Source: a virus
Direction: 5' to 3' (one strand)
IMG/VR virus record: IMGVR_UViG_3300042446_002147
Location: 1-64,000 of that record
Length of the DNA stretch: 64,000 bases
In this document: in pieces, positions 1 through 7,837 of the stretch
How positions within the stretch are numbered: the first letter of the stretch is position 1
How the letters are laid out: each line of letters begins with the position of its first letter
Translations under genes and position numbers: made by a program
Notes under the pieces: model-generated
What the model saw: only the letters and a program-made list of their open reading frames with translations
What the model was told of the DNA's origin: nothing
Databases searched by the model: none

Positions 1-1
1 A

Positions 2-715
2 AGTGGATCTTCAGGATCTTCAGGAACATCAGGATCTTCAGGAACATCAGGATCTAGTGGTTCTAGTGGAACATCAGGATCTAGTGGAACATCAGGATCT
101 TCAGGAACATCAGGATCTAGTGGATCTTCAGGATCTTCAGGAACATCAGGATCTAGTGGAACATCAGGATCTAGTGGTTCTAGTGGAACATCAGGAGCTT
201 CAGGAGCTTCAGGTTCAAGTGGATCTTCAGGATCTTCAGGAACATCTGGATCTAGTGGAACATCAGGAGCTTCAGGAGCTTCAGGTTCAAGTGGATCTTC
301 AGGATCTTCAGGAACATCTGGATCTAGTGGAACATCAGGAGCTTCAGGAGCTTCAGGATCTAGTGGATCTTCAGGATCTTCAGGAACATCTGGATCTAGT
401 GGAACATCAGGAGCTTCAGGAGCTTCAGGTTCAAGTGGATCTTCAGGATCTTCAGGAACATCAGGATCTAGTGGAACATCAGGAGCTTCAGGAGCTTCAG
501 GTTCAAGTGGATCTTCAGGATCTTCAGGAACATCAGGATCTAGTGGAACAAGTGGTAGCTCAGGAACATCAGGTTCAAGTGGTTCAAGTGGATCTTCAGG
601 AACAAGTGGTTCTAGTGGTTCTTCAGGTTCTAGTGGTAGATCAGGATCTTCAGGAACATCAGGATCTAGTGGAACATCAGGAATAGACGGAACTTCAGGA
701 ACTGATGGAAGATGG
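2..715 (+). repeat. Gly-Ser-Ser/Gly-Thr-Ser coding repeat, array 1
   Basis: This is a nearly uninterrupted array of 9-bp units that encode Gly-X-Y triplets. A few codon blocks (GGATCTTCA, GGAACATCA, GGATCTAGT, GGAGCTTCA) recur almost without synonymous variation. The DNA itself is therefore homogenised, as expected from slippage or unequal recombination. Higher-order blocks of roughly 70 bp can be seen repeating between about 180 and 540. Confidence 0.9.
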
Positions 716-1855
716 GGTAGTGATGGTTCAAATAGTGGAAGATGGTATAATGATGGAAGTTCTCCTGCACCTGCCAGTCCAAGTGGAGGAACCTTTGTTA
801 CGGATACACAAGTAATATCAACAATTTCATTGATTTCTATTAATATTTACGATATTAACACAACCGATTATTACGATTGGCTTAAAGCTTTATCAGATTT
901 AAGAACCGCAGGAAATAGAGGTTATCTACAAATAACAGAAGTAGGTAATAATAGTGTAATTGGAATCTATACTATTGGAAATAGAACAGATCATACTTCA
1001 TATTGGGATATAGGCCTTACTTTTGTCACTGGTTCAGGTAATTTAACTGATGGTGGTCTTCATACTGTTTCGTGGGTCTTTAATGGAACGAATGGATCTT
1101 CAGGAACATCAGGAGCTTCGGGAGCAAGCGGATCTTCAGGATCCTCAGGTTCTAGTGGAACAAGTGGTAGCTCAGGAACATCAGGATCTAGTGGAACATC
1201 AGGATCTTCAGGAACATCAGGATCTTCAGGATCTAGTGGTTCTTCAGGTTCTAGCGGTAGATCTGGTTCTTCTGGAACATCCGGATCTAGTGGAACATCA
1301 GGATCTTCAGGAACATCAGGATCACTTACAGTAACAGGGTCAACCGATAACGGTGTTATAACTCTCAATGGAGCATCTCCAAATGTTGCTGTTGAATCAA
1401 ATTTAACTTTTAATGCAACAGGTAATGTCTTTACAGTTAACGGTTCAATGGTTAATACACATAGCCCAGCTACCCAATTAAGTGCTACTGGTGGATATGG
1501 TGATATTGTAACATTTGGTTCTGGATCTTTAACTGCTGGAAAAGTTTATTACTTCGGTTCTACTGGAACATGGTTTGAAACAGATGCTGATGGAGCTTCA
1601 ACAGCTACAGGAATGTTAGGAGTTGCTTTAAGTACAACTGCTGCTGGTGGACTTTTAGTTAGAGGTTATGCTAAAAGTATCCAATACTATACGGGAGCAA
1701 CAGGAGCAATACTTTACTTATCCGGAACAGGAGGAGAAATCACTACAACTGCGCCAGCAGGAGCTTCAGATATTGTGAGAATAATTGGTTACCAAATAGA
1801 TGGAGCAAATGATATAATTTACTTTAATCCTTCAAATGATTGGGTGGAAATTTAA
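2..1855 (+). CDS. collagen-like tail fibre protein (5' partial)
   Basis: The reading frame is open from the left window edge and ends at the TAA at 1853-1855, so the N-terminus lies outside the window. About 235 residues of Gly-X-Y triplets, almost only G-S-S, G-T-S and G-A-S, are followed by a globular insert (about 715-1085), a second triplet stretch (about 1088-1327) and a C-terminal head of about 175 residues rich in G, T and aromatics. Long Gly-X-Y rods with a terminal knob are typical of phage fibres, where they form trimeric shafts. There is almost no proline, which is odd for a collagen helix, while Ser/Thr are extremely dense, giving many possible O-glycosylation sites. Three small virion-like proteins and a large glycosyltransferase follow. 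The fibre role is inferred from composition and context. Confidence 0.8.
   Translation, partial: SGSSGSSGTSGSSGTSGSSGSSGTSGSSGTSGSSGTSGSSGSSGSSGTSGSSGTSGSSGSSGTSGASGASGSSGSSGSSGTSGSSGTSGASGASGSSGSSGSSGTSGSSGTSGASGASGSSGSSGSSGTSGSSGTSGASGASGSSGSSGSSGTSGSSGTSGASGASGSSGSSGSSGTSGSSGTSGSSGTSGSSGSSGSSGTSGSSGSSGSSGRSGSSGTSGSSGTSGIDGTSGTDGRWGSDGSNSGRWYNDGSSPAPASPSGGTFVTDTQVISTISLISINIYDINTTDYYDWLKALSDLRTAGNRGYLQITEVGNNSVIGIYTIGNRTDHTSYWDIGLTFVTGSGNLTDGGLHTVSWVFNGTNGSSGTSGASGASGSSGSSGSSGTSGSSGTSGSSGTSGSSGTSGSSGSSGSSGSSGRSGSSGTSGSSGTSGSSGTSGSLTVTGSTDNGVITLNGASPNVAVESNLTFNATGNVFTVNGSMVNTHSPATQLSATGGYGDIVTFGSGSLTAGKVYYFGSTGTWFETDADGASTATGMLGVALSTTAAGGLLVRGYAKSIQYYTGATGAILYLSGTGGEITTTAPAGASDIVRIIGYQIDGANDIIYFNPSNDWVEI
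1088..1327 (+). repeat. Gly-Ser-Ser/Gly-Thr-Ser coding repeat, array 2
   Basis: This is a second array of the same 9-bp units in the same reading frame, separated from array 1 by a globular insert. It shares the codon blocks GGATCTTCA, GGAACATCA and GGATCTAGT with array 1, with a few more synonymous changes (for example GGTTCTTCT, GGAACATCC), so it may be slightly older or less recently exchanged. Confidence 0.9.
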
Positions 1856-1876
1856 TAAATAATAGATAAATAAATT

Positions 1877-2383
1877 ATGATTGCTAAAATAAGTGGAGTC
1901 ACATTCAATCCACCCAGAACTACTGGTCAAACAACAGCCTATGCATCTAGTACAGCTGAGAGAGTAGTGAATTCGGTTATTATTCCTGGAGGTTCTCTCC
2001 GAAATGATGATCATCTAGGAATAGATTCGAGAGTAATTAAATCAGGAGCGTTTGGAACTGTTACTGTGAGAATAAGAATAGGTACAGTCGCTAATACATC
2101 TCAAACATTAGTTGCAACTTATACTTCCAGTTCGGCTGCACATACTTATGTTCCAATAATGAGAAGATTATTATTATATAATGTAGCTAGTTCCACCTAT
2201 GTTTTTACAGCAGCTACATCAAATTCATGGGATTATGCAGGACCATCTATAGGATGGCAAAACTTAACAACTATAGATTGGGCATCAGATCAATATATCA
2301 TCATAACAACACAATGTGTAAGTGCTTCGGATACAATATATTGTCCTTATATAATAACAGATTTTCAAGCAGCAGTAAGATAA
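1877..2383 (+). CDS. small virion protein, fibre-associated paralogue A
   Basis: This 168-residue protein is of unknown family. It opens with KISGVTFNPP and is rich in Ser, Thr, Val and Ile in a pattern typical of beta-sandwich phage tail proteins, with no transmembrane segment or catalytic motif. It shares its opening (K/R-ISG) and general make-up with the next two genes, so the three look like tandem duplicates. It follows the fibre gene by 21 bp. A role as fibre tip, adhesin or decoration protein is inferred only from position and composition. Confidence 0.6.
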   Translation: MIAKISGVTFNPPRTTGQTTAYASSTAERVVNSVIIPGGSLRNDDHLGIDSRVIKSGAFGTVTVRIRIGTVANTSQTLVATYTSSSAAHTYVPIMRRLLLYNVASSTYVFTAATSNSWDYAGPSIGWQNLTTIDWASDQYIIITTQCVSASDTIYCPYIITDFQAAVR

Positions 2384-2384
2384 T

Positions 2385-2876
2385 ATGGCACAAACAAGAA
2401 AGAAAAATGGAATTGCGTTAAGAATTTCGGGTACGGGATTAAGATCAGCAGATCCTTGTTCAACTGAAAGTATTTTAGGGTCGGTGGCTATAGCCCCTGA
2501 TTATTTAGTATCTGGAGCTATTATTACTACAACTAATGGAATAATTAAATCGGGTGCTACCAATGCATTTACAATTAAATTGTACTGGAATACCACAGTA
2601 TCTCTTTCAGGAGCTTTGCAGATGGGAACATACTCAGTTGTCGCTGCTAATACATCACCTAATCTTTTTAGAAGATTTGTTTTTGATTCGGCGACTACTG
2701 CTAAAGGCATGGTTTCTACATTTTCAGCAACTAACGATGTTGGGGATATTGCCACCACTGTAGCATCATACACTTTTTCTTCTTGGTTAATAAATGGGGG
2801 ATATTTCTTTATAACAGGATTAAGGACTTCTGGAACTGAAACTCTACAATTAGTAAAAATGACAATAGAAGTATGA
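2385..2876 (+). CDS. small virion protein, fibre-associated paralogue B
   Basis: This 163-residue protein starts one base after the preceding stop codon (TAATATG). Its opening, RISGTGLRSADP, resembles paralogue A and paralogue C. It is beta-rich with repeated Thr/Ser/Ala stretches, and lacks a signal peptide or known enzyme motif. Its stop codon overlaps the next start as ATGA, so translation of the two is probably coupled. A tail or fibre accessory role is likely but unproven. Confidence 0.6.
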   Translation: MAQTRKKNGIALRISGTGLRSADPCSTESILGSVAIAPDYLVSGAIITTTNGIIKSGATNAFTIKLYWNTTVSLSGALQMGTYSVVAANTSPNLFRRFVFDSATTAKGMVSTFSATNDVGDIATTVASYTFSSWLINGGYFFITGLRTSGTETLQLVKMTIEV

Positions 2877-3388
2877 ATTCAAAAATATCAGGTAGGGCTT
2901 TAAATCCTTTCTATAACACCACGGTAAAAACAATTACTGGATCCACTGCATTAACAATATTACAAAAAGTTTTTGTTCCTGCAGGAACTTATGAAGCAGG
3001 AGATCTTATAATCGTAAATATGTTAATGGGTAAAATAGGATCTGCTAGCAGTTTCACTCACTGGCTATATGCCAGTCCAAACGATCCGGATGTTTCTGGT
3101 ATTACTGGAGCGATTCAACTTTGGGTTAGAGGAACTGGTGCGGCACAATTATATATAGATCACGGAAGACACCTTTACATAAAAAATACAACCGGTGGTG
3201 GAAGTGGAATAGAATTAGGAACTGAAGTTTTAGCAGTAGGAACTGCGGTATTTTCTGAAATGAGAAGTGGGACTACGTCTAACGTTGCTATAAATTGGTC
3301 AAATGGAGTATATTTGTTTATGGCAGGACAATTAGCAAGTTCTTCTGATAGAATAGATCAATACTACTTAAAAATATGGGATTATTAA
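2873..3388 (+). CDS. small virion protein, fibre-associated paralogue C
   Basis: This 171-residue protein overlaps the previous gene by 4 bp (ATGA). It starts MNSKISGRALNPF, sharing the KISG...NP opening with paralogue A. The body is beta-rich, with a glycine-rich loop (TTGGGSGIEL). It is the third member of the tandem family behind the fibre. Tandem variants of this kind can act as alternative or hetero-oligomeric receptor-binding heads, but that is speculation here. Confidence 0.6.
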   Translation: MNSKISGRALNPFYNTTVKTITGSTALTILQKVFVPAGTYEAGDLIIVNMLMGKIGSASSFTHWLYASPNDPDVSGITGAIQLWVRGTGAAQLYIDHGRHLYIKNTTGGGSGIELGTEVLAVGTAVFSEMRSGTTSNVAINWSNGVYLFMAGQLASSSDRIDQYYLKIWDY

Positions 3389-3389
3389 A

Positions 3390-3617
3390 ATGATTTTACA
3401 AGTAACAAAAATTGAAAACGGACTTAATTGGAGTGGAGAAGATAGACACTTCACAAATAACCTCCTTGAATCAGGGTTAAGTTATTCGTTAACTGATCCA
3501 ATAAATATGTCTATTGAATTAGATAATCAAATCTATGGTATGTGTGTTGAAACTGCTAGTCTAGACGGTATAATGTATTCAACATCCCAAGAATTTGCTA
3601 AAGCTATTTTTGGATAG
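3390..3617 (+). CDS. hypothetical small protein
   Basis: This 75-residue protein starts one base after the preceding stop (TAAAATG). It is the last gene of the fibre cluster. It is acidic, has no membrane segment and matches no family I recognise. Tight packing with the paralogue family suggests co-translation and perhaps a chaperone or accessory role for the fibre, but nothing in the sequence proves that. Confidence 0.5.
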   Translation: MILQVTKIENGLNWSGEDRHFTNNLLESGLSYSLTDPINMSIELDNQIYGMCVETASLDGIMYSTSQEFAKAIFG

Positions 3618-3661
3618 ATGATATCTAAGTATTAAAAATTAGGGAAACATCTTTCATATTT

Positions 3662-3686
3662 TTCGTATAATATAAAAAAATACGAA
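3662..3686 (+). promoter_or_regulatory. inverted repeat at the start of the large glycosyltransferase gene
   Basis: TTCGTAT (3662-3668) and ATACGAA (3680-3686) form a perfect 7-bp inverted repeat with an 11-bp A/T spacer. The right arm ends on the first base of the ATG at 3686. It could be an operator, or an RNA hairpin that hides the start codon. The spacer TAATATAAAAAA also looks like a promoter -10 region. Confidence 0.35.
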
Positions 3687-6600
3687 TGATAAAAGTTAGA
3701 GCTCATACATGCTATTTAGGAACAACTGGGTATTCTGCCCATGCTAGGGAATTCTTTAGGGGACTTTCCAAATATGTTGATTTAAGAGTGAGAAACTACA
3801 CCTGGGACAGTGACCCTATGTATTTAAATGATATCGATTTTAAAATCATAGATAAGATAACATTAAGGACGCCAGAGGGAAAAGATGAAGATTTTCCAAT
3901 TACTCACTCATTTCCGCAATTTCATTGGGCTAATTCAAATAGGGATTTCACACCAGATGTGGACATAGTTCTAATGGACATGAATCACAATTACTTTAAT
4001 GAAGAGTACAATAGTAAGATTAAGATAGCATACACTGTATGGGAAAGCACAGAAATACCTGAAGGATTTTTCAATCAACTTTTAAAATTTGATTACTTAT
4101 GGGTTGCAACTGAGTGGCATAAAGAAGTGGTTGTTAATCAAGGGTATCCTAAGCAAAAAGTTTTTGTAGTTAATGAGGGTGTTAGTAATGAATTTTTTGG
4201 AGACGTTGATATCCCGAATAACGTAAATGAAGAATATAAAGACGGAAGATTTAAGTTTTTATTTTTTGGTAGATGGGATTACAGAAAATCCGTACCAGAA
4301 ATAATCAATTCATTCTTAAAAGCATTTCCTAATAATGAACCAGTAGATCTTATTTTAAGTGCAGACAATCCTTATGCTGTCGATGGCATGAACACCACAG
4401 AGCAAAGGCTATTGCATTATGGATATAATGATCCAAGAATAAAAGTTAAACATTTTGTAAGTAGGGAAGAATACGTAGCATATTTAAAAAAAGGAAACGT
4501 TCTAATTACTTGTGCTAGAAGCGAAGGGTGGAATATACCGCTGATTGAAGCAATGGCTGCGGGTACACCTGTAATATATTCAGACTGGGGAGCTCAGTTA
4601 GAATTTGCATATGCTAAAGGAAATCCAGTTAAGATTAAAGAGGAACTTCCTGCAAATATAGGTGCAAAATTAGGATTTGCGGGAGACACTCCTGGACTTT
4701 ATGCTGAGCCAGATTATGATGATTTAATTTCCGTTTTAAGGGATTGTTATGTTAATTATAAGCAAAGAAAAGAATGTGCTGTATTAGAGAAGAATTATAT
4801 CATTAATAATTTTAATTGGGAGAATATTGGTAAAAAAGGATATGACACGTTATTAAGTGTTTCAGATTTTGAAATACCAAAGGTGTCAAAAAAAGAAGCA
4901 GTAGTTATATCATCTCATGCAGATACCAAAGAAAAAATATCAATTTTAAAAAGATCTGTATTAGCTCTAAAAAAACAAGGGTATTTTGTGATAGTGTCTT
5001 CTCATATTTCTATTCCTGATGAGATATTAAAAATATCAGATTACTTTATATGTGAGACAGATAATCCTGTGGTTATGTATGATGAGTTTAACAAATTGTC
5101 TAATTCAGTTCCCGTTTACTATTTAAAATACGATGATTTTGAGCTCAGTTATCCTTTAGAATTTAATCACGGCTATGCTGCTCTTAGATTGATTTTAAAT
5201 GGTGCTAGACTCTCTAAAAACTGTGGATTCAATAAAACACATTTCGTTAACTACGATTACATTATAGACGACGAAAACACACTTATACGCCATTCCGAGT
5301 TATTAGAAGAAAACTCTATAGTTACATATAGATGGAATCCTGAAAATTCAATTAGCTCCTCTTCAATCAGCTCAGCATTTTTCTCTGGTATAAACGACGA
5401 TATATTAAAATCTATAGAATCAACACAATCAAAGAGCGATTATTTTAGATATGATGGGGTAACTATATTAGAAGACTTTATCTATAAAGTATTTACTGAG
5501 AATGATTTAAAAATGTGGATAGGAGACATAGAAGATGTTTCTAAGAAGAATGTAATTAATTCTGTAATAATACCAGCATATCCCATAATAAAAACAAAAA
5601 ATGGTAAAATTAGCTACGTGTATTTAGGTCACGAATCTGCAGAAGGAAAAAATTATCTATGCGCAATAGGTAACGATGAGATATTAGAAGGTAAAATAAT
5701 TAAAGGGGGAAAGACATTTGATTTCTCAGCAGGATCTTATCCTATGAATTTTTATCTAATCACAGATGAAGAATTAGAAAACGGAGTAACTGTAGTTATT
5801 CCTAAATATGATCAGGTTTTTAATTACAACACAAAAACTAAAAAAGCATCAATATTAATAAATAATAAGTCATTGATATTAAATCTAGAGGAGAATAAGA
5901 ATAAGCCTAGATTTAATATAAATTTCTTTGAAGGTCCTTTTGTAGAAATAAAAGATGCAGAAGGTAAAGAATTCACGGTGGATTTTATAGATAATGATAA
6001 AGGAACTACACATTATACTACTAATTTAAAAAATAATACCTGGGCAAGATGTTCTATACAATATTATAAAAATTGGTTAATTAGAATAAAAGATAAATCC
6101 ACAGGAGATATCCACGAAGAAAGACTGGATCTAAAAGGTAAAAATGTTCTAATATCAATTGAATCTTCCTCTTTAGGAGATTCTCTTTCGTGGTTCCCTC
6201 ATATTGAAGAATTCAGAAAAATACACGGATGTAATATTTTTTTAAGCACTTTTAAAAACGAACTATTCATAAAAAACTATCCAGAAATAACATTTATAAA
6301 TCCAGGTCAAGTCGTTAACAATCTTAATTCAATTTATAGAATAGGTTGGTTCTATGATGGAGACAGTTTTAATAAGGATAAAAATCCTAGAGATTTTAAA
6401 AATATCCCTATGCAGGCAACTACAACGGACATTCTAGGATTACCCCACACTAATTTAAGAGCAAATATAGTTATAAAAGATTCTTCTAGACCAATGGAAG
6501 AAGATTATGTTTGTATAGGTTATCATTCTACAGCTCAAACTAAATATTGGAATAATCCTACAGGATGGCAAGAACTAGTCAATTGGCTAATTTCAAAAGG

Positions 6601-7027
6601 TAAAAAAGTTGTAATGATTAGTCATGAAGTAGATGGGTATATGGGTAATAAAAATCCGGAAGGGGTCATTTATATTGAGGGTGAAAAAACATTAGATAAT
6701 GCAATAAGATACATTAAAAATTCAGAAATGTTTATTGGTATAGGATCAGGATTAAGTTGGCTTTCATGGTCTTTAGAAGTTCCAACCGTATTAATATCAG
6801 GATTCAGTACACCAAAAACAGAATTTTTAGGTCCTGACGTGATTCGCATATTTAACTCTAATGTTTGTAATGGATGTTTTAATAGAGAAAGATTAGATGC
6901 AGGTGATTGGAATTGGTGTCCAGATCATAAAGGAACTGACAGACAATTTGAATGTACTAAAACAATTACTAGTAAAGATGTAATAGAAAAAATAGAAAAT
7001 TACTGGGAGGGTAACAAATCAGAATAG
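3686..7027 (+). CDS. multi-domain glycosyltransferase: GT4 + middle domain + BAHT/TibC-like O-heptosyltransferase
   Basis: Residues 1-400 form a GT4-type GT-B enzyme, with GRWDYRKSVPEII and the donor-site motif EGWNIPLIEAMAAGTPVI. Residues 400-700 are a less clear GT-like region. Residues 740-1113 match the bacterial autotransporter heptosyltransferase family: a small beta domain (FFEGPFVEI) is followed by a GT9-like fold (SLGDSLSWFPHIEEF; GIGSGLSWLSW; SGFSTPKTEF). Four cysteines (Cys1061, Cys1064, Cys1078, Cys1090) match the spacing idea of the iron-binding finger of TibC. Family members transfer heptose from ADP-heptose to serine of beta-helix adhesins. Lying next to a Ser/Thr-rich fibre, the protein may glycosylate virion protein. 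Substrate and donor are unknown. A terminator hairpin follows at 7113. Confidence 0.8.
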   Translation: MIKVRAHTCYLGTTGYSAHAREFFRGLSKYVDLRVRNYTWDSDPMYLNDIDFKIIDKITLRTPEGKDEDFPITHSFPQFHWANSNRDFTPDVDIVLMDMNHNYFNEEYNSKIKIAYTVWESTEIPEGFFNQLLKFDYLWVATEWHKEVVVNQGYPKQKVFVVNEGVSNEFFGDVDIPNNVNEEYKDGRFKFLFFGRWDYRKSVPEIINSFLKAFPNNEPVDLILSADNPYAVDGMNTTEQRLLHYGYNDPRIKVKHFVSREEYVAYLKKGNVLITCARSEGWNIPLIEAMAAGTPVIYSDWGAQLEFAYAKGNPVKIKEELPANIGAKLGFAGDTPGLYAEPDYDDLISVLRDCYVNYKQRKECAVLEKNYIINNFNWENIGKKGYDTLLSVSDFEIPKVSKKEAVVISSHADTKEKISILKRSVLALKKQGYFVIVSSHISIPDEILKISDYFICETDNPVVMYDEFNKLSNSVPVYYLKYDDFELSYPLEFNHGYAALRLILNGARLSKNCGFNKTHFVNYDYIIDDENTLIRHSELLEENSIVTYRWNPENSISSSSISSAFFSGINDDILKSIESTQSKSDYFRYDGVTILEDFIYKVFTENDLKMWIGDIEDVSKKNVINSVIIPAYPIIKTKNGKISYVYLGHESAEGKNYLCAIGNDEILEGKIIKGGKTFDFSAGSYPMNFYLITDEELENGVTVVIPKYDQVFNYNTKTKKASILINNKSLILNLEENKNKPRFNINFFEGPFVEIKDAEGKEFTVDFIDNDKGTTHYTTNLKNNTWARCSIQYYKNWLIRIKDKSTGDIHEERLDLKGKNVLISIESSSLGDSLSWFPHIEEFRKIHGCNIFLSTFKNELFIKNYPEITFINPGQVVNNLNSIYRIGWFYDGDSFNKDKNPRDFKNIPMQATTTDILGLPHTNLRANIVIKDSSRPMEEDYVCIGYHSTAQTKYWNNPTGWQELVNWLISKGKKVVMISHEVDGYMGNKNPEGVIYIEGEKTLDNAIRYIKNSEMFIGIGSGLSWLSWSLEVPTVLISGFSTPKTEFLGPDVIRIFNSNVCNGCFNRERLDAGDWNWCPDHKGTDRQFECTKTITSKDVIEKIENYWEGNKSE

Positions 7028-7104
7028 TAATGTGTAGTACTATTATTATGTTATTTGAAACATAAATATAAAAAATTAATATACTTAAGTTAGTCACCTT
7101 TCGT

Positions 7105-7112
7105 GATATATA
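7105..7112 (+). promoter_or_regulatory. GATATATA late-promoter-like motif abutting a terminator
   Basis: The octamer GATATATA lies directly against the hairpin that starts at 7113. Elsewhere in the window the same octamer sits 7-21 bp before start codons. Here the next start is 182 bp away, so if it works as a promoter the transcript would meet the terminator at once. Confidence 0.25.
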
Positions 7113-7135
7113 AAAGGAGCACTAGCTCTTTTTTT
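7113..7135 (+). terminator. intrinsic terminator after the glycosyltransferase
   Basis: AAAGGAGC, loop ACTA and GCTCTTTT form an 8-bp stem with one G-T pair, running into a tract of seven T. It lies 86 bp after the stop of the large glycosyltransferase and probably ends the fibre/glycosyltransferase transcript. Confidence 0.65.
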
Positions 7136-7294
7136 AGAATTGCGCATAAAAATAATAAATTGGCCATAAACTAGTTACAGATATGAAATATACACGGGTT
7201 AAAATTAAAAAGCCTGTATACTAAATATATAAAATATCTTGTAATATAATTTTGGAACACTTTAGAATAAAAATACTAAAACAATAAAGGACAA

Positions 7295-7837
7295 ATGATA
7301 ATATCTGAAAAAAATAAAATCCTAATCACACGGGTTATAGATACAATAAATTGGCCATTGATTCATAAGTTTTATAAAATAGTAGGTAGGACTATAGGAA
7401 CCGAAACGATTCAGATTTCTGGAATAAAAAAACTAGATAAAAAAATCAAGCTAAATGAGGATCATATAAAGGATGAGGTGCTTCATATAATAAATCATGT
7501 GGTAGAAAATGATATTTCTCAATATATGTATGGACCATGGAATGTTATATGGGTTAACGGAGAATGGGAAATGGAAATTCCAGAAACTGACGATAAAGGA
7601 AATGAGATTCTTGATGGAGATAGCGCATTCGTTCCTATTTTAGAATCTATGCTAGAGGTTTATTTTTCTCCAATGACTGTGATATCAAGAGAAATCGTTG
7701 TAGACGAGGATGATTTAGAAGATAAAACAGACACAATAGATCTAAATAAACAATTAGAAAAAGCTCTAAGCGATGAAAACTATGAACTAGCTTCAAAGAT
7801 TAGGGATCTAATTGATATCTATAAGAAACAAAAATGA
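7295..7837 (+). CDS. hypothetical phage protein with C-terminal UVR-like helical hairpin
   Basis: This 180-residue acidic protein has an N-terminal half that matches nothing I know. The last 35 residues (LNKQLEKALSDENYELASKI) resemble the UVR helical hairpin of UvrB/UvrC and Clp adaptors, a protein-protein contact module. It starts after a weak AAAGGA 6-7 bp before the ATG, one of the few possible Shine-Dalgarno sites in the window. It overlaps the next gene by 4 bp (ATGA). The function is unknown, and the UVR resemblance is short and could be chance. Confidence 0.6.
   Translation: MIISEKNKILITRVIDTINWPLIHKFYKIVGRTIGTETIQISGIKKLDKKIKLNEDHIKDEVLHIINHVVENDISQYMYGPWNVIWVNGEWEMEIPETDDKGNEILDGDSAFVPILESMLEVYFSPMTVISREIVVDEDDLEDKTDTIDLNKQLEKALSDENYELASKIRDLIDIYKKQK

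Larger units (their letters stand above)
7028..7294 (+). other. non-coding gap of 267 bp
   Basis: No convincing gene is present. It holds a GATATATA motif (7105-7112), a terminator hairpin (7113-7135), and two short sequences that reappear inside the next gene: a 14-mer at 7154-7167 (again at 7345-7358) and a 10-mer at 7192-7201 (again at 7328-7337). A 13-codon open frame at 7183 is too short to support. Confidence 0.6.

Noticed and set aside
3-686. Open frame of MDLQDLQEHQ-type repeats, and similar ones at 1050-1334 (+) and 1060-1368 (-)
   Set aside because: They are other-frame readings of the Gly-Ser-Ser repeat DNA; frame 2 is open through both arrays and the unique C-terminal domain.
2-715. 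CRISPR array or satellite DNA
   Set aside because: There are no spacers; the repeat is a 9-bp codon pattern in one open frame.
830-1855. ATG at 830 as the start of the fibre gene
   Set aside because: The same frame is open from the left edge with continuous Gly-X-Y coding, so 830 is only an internal Met.
7183-7224. 13-codon mini-gene in the gap
   Set aside because: It is too short, with no conservation or ribosome-binding evidence.
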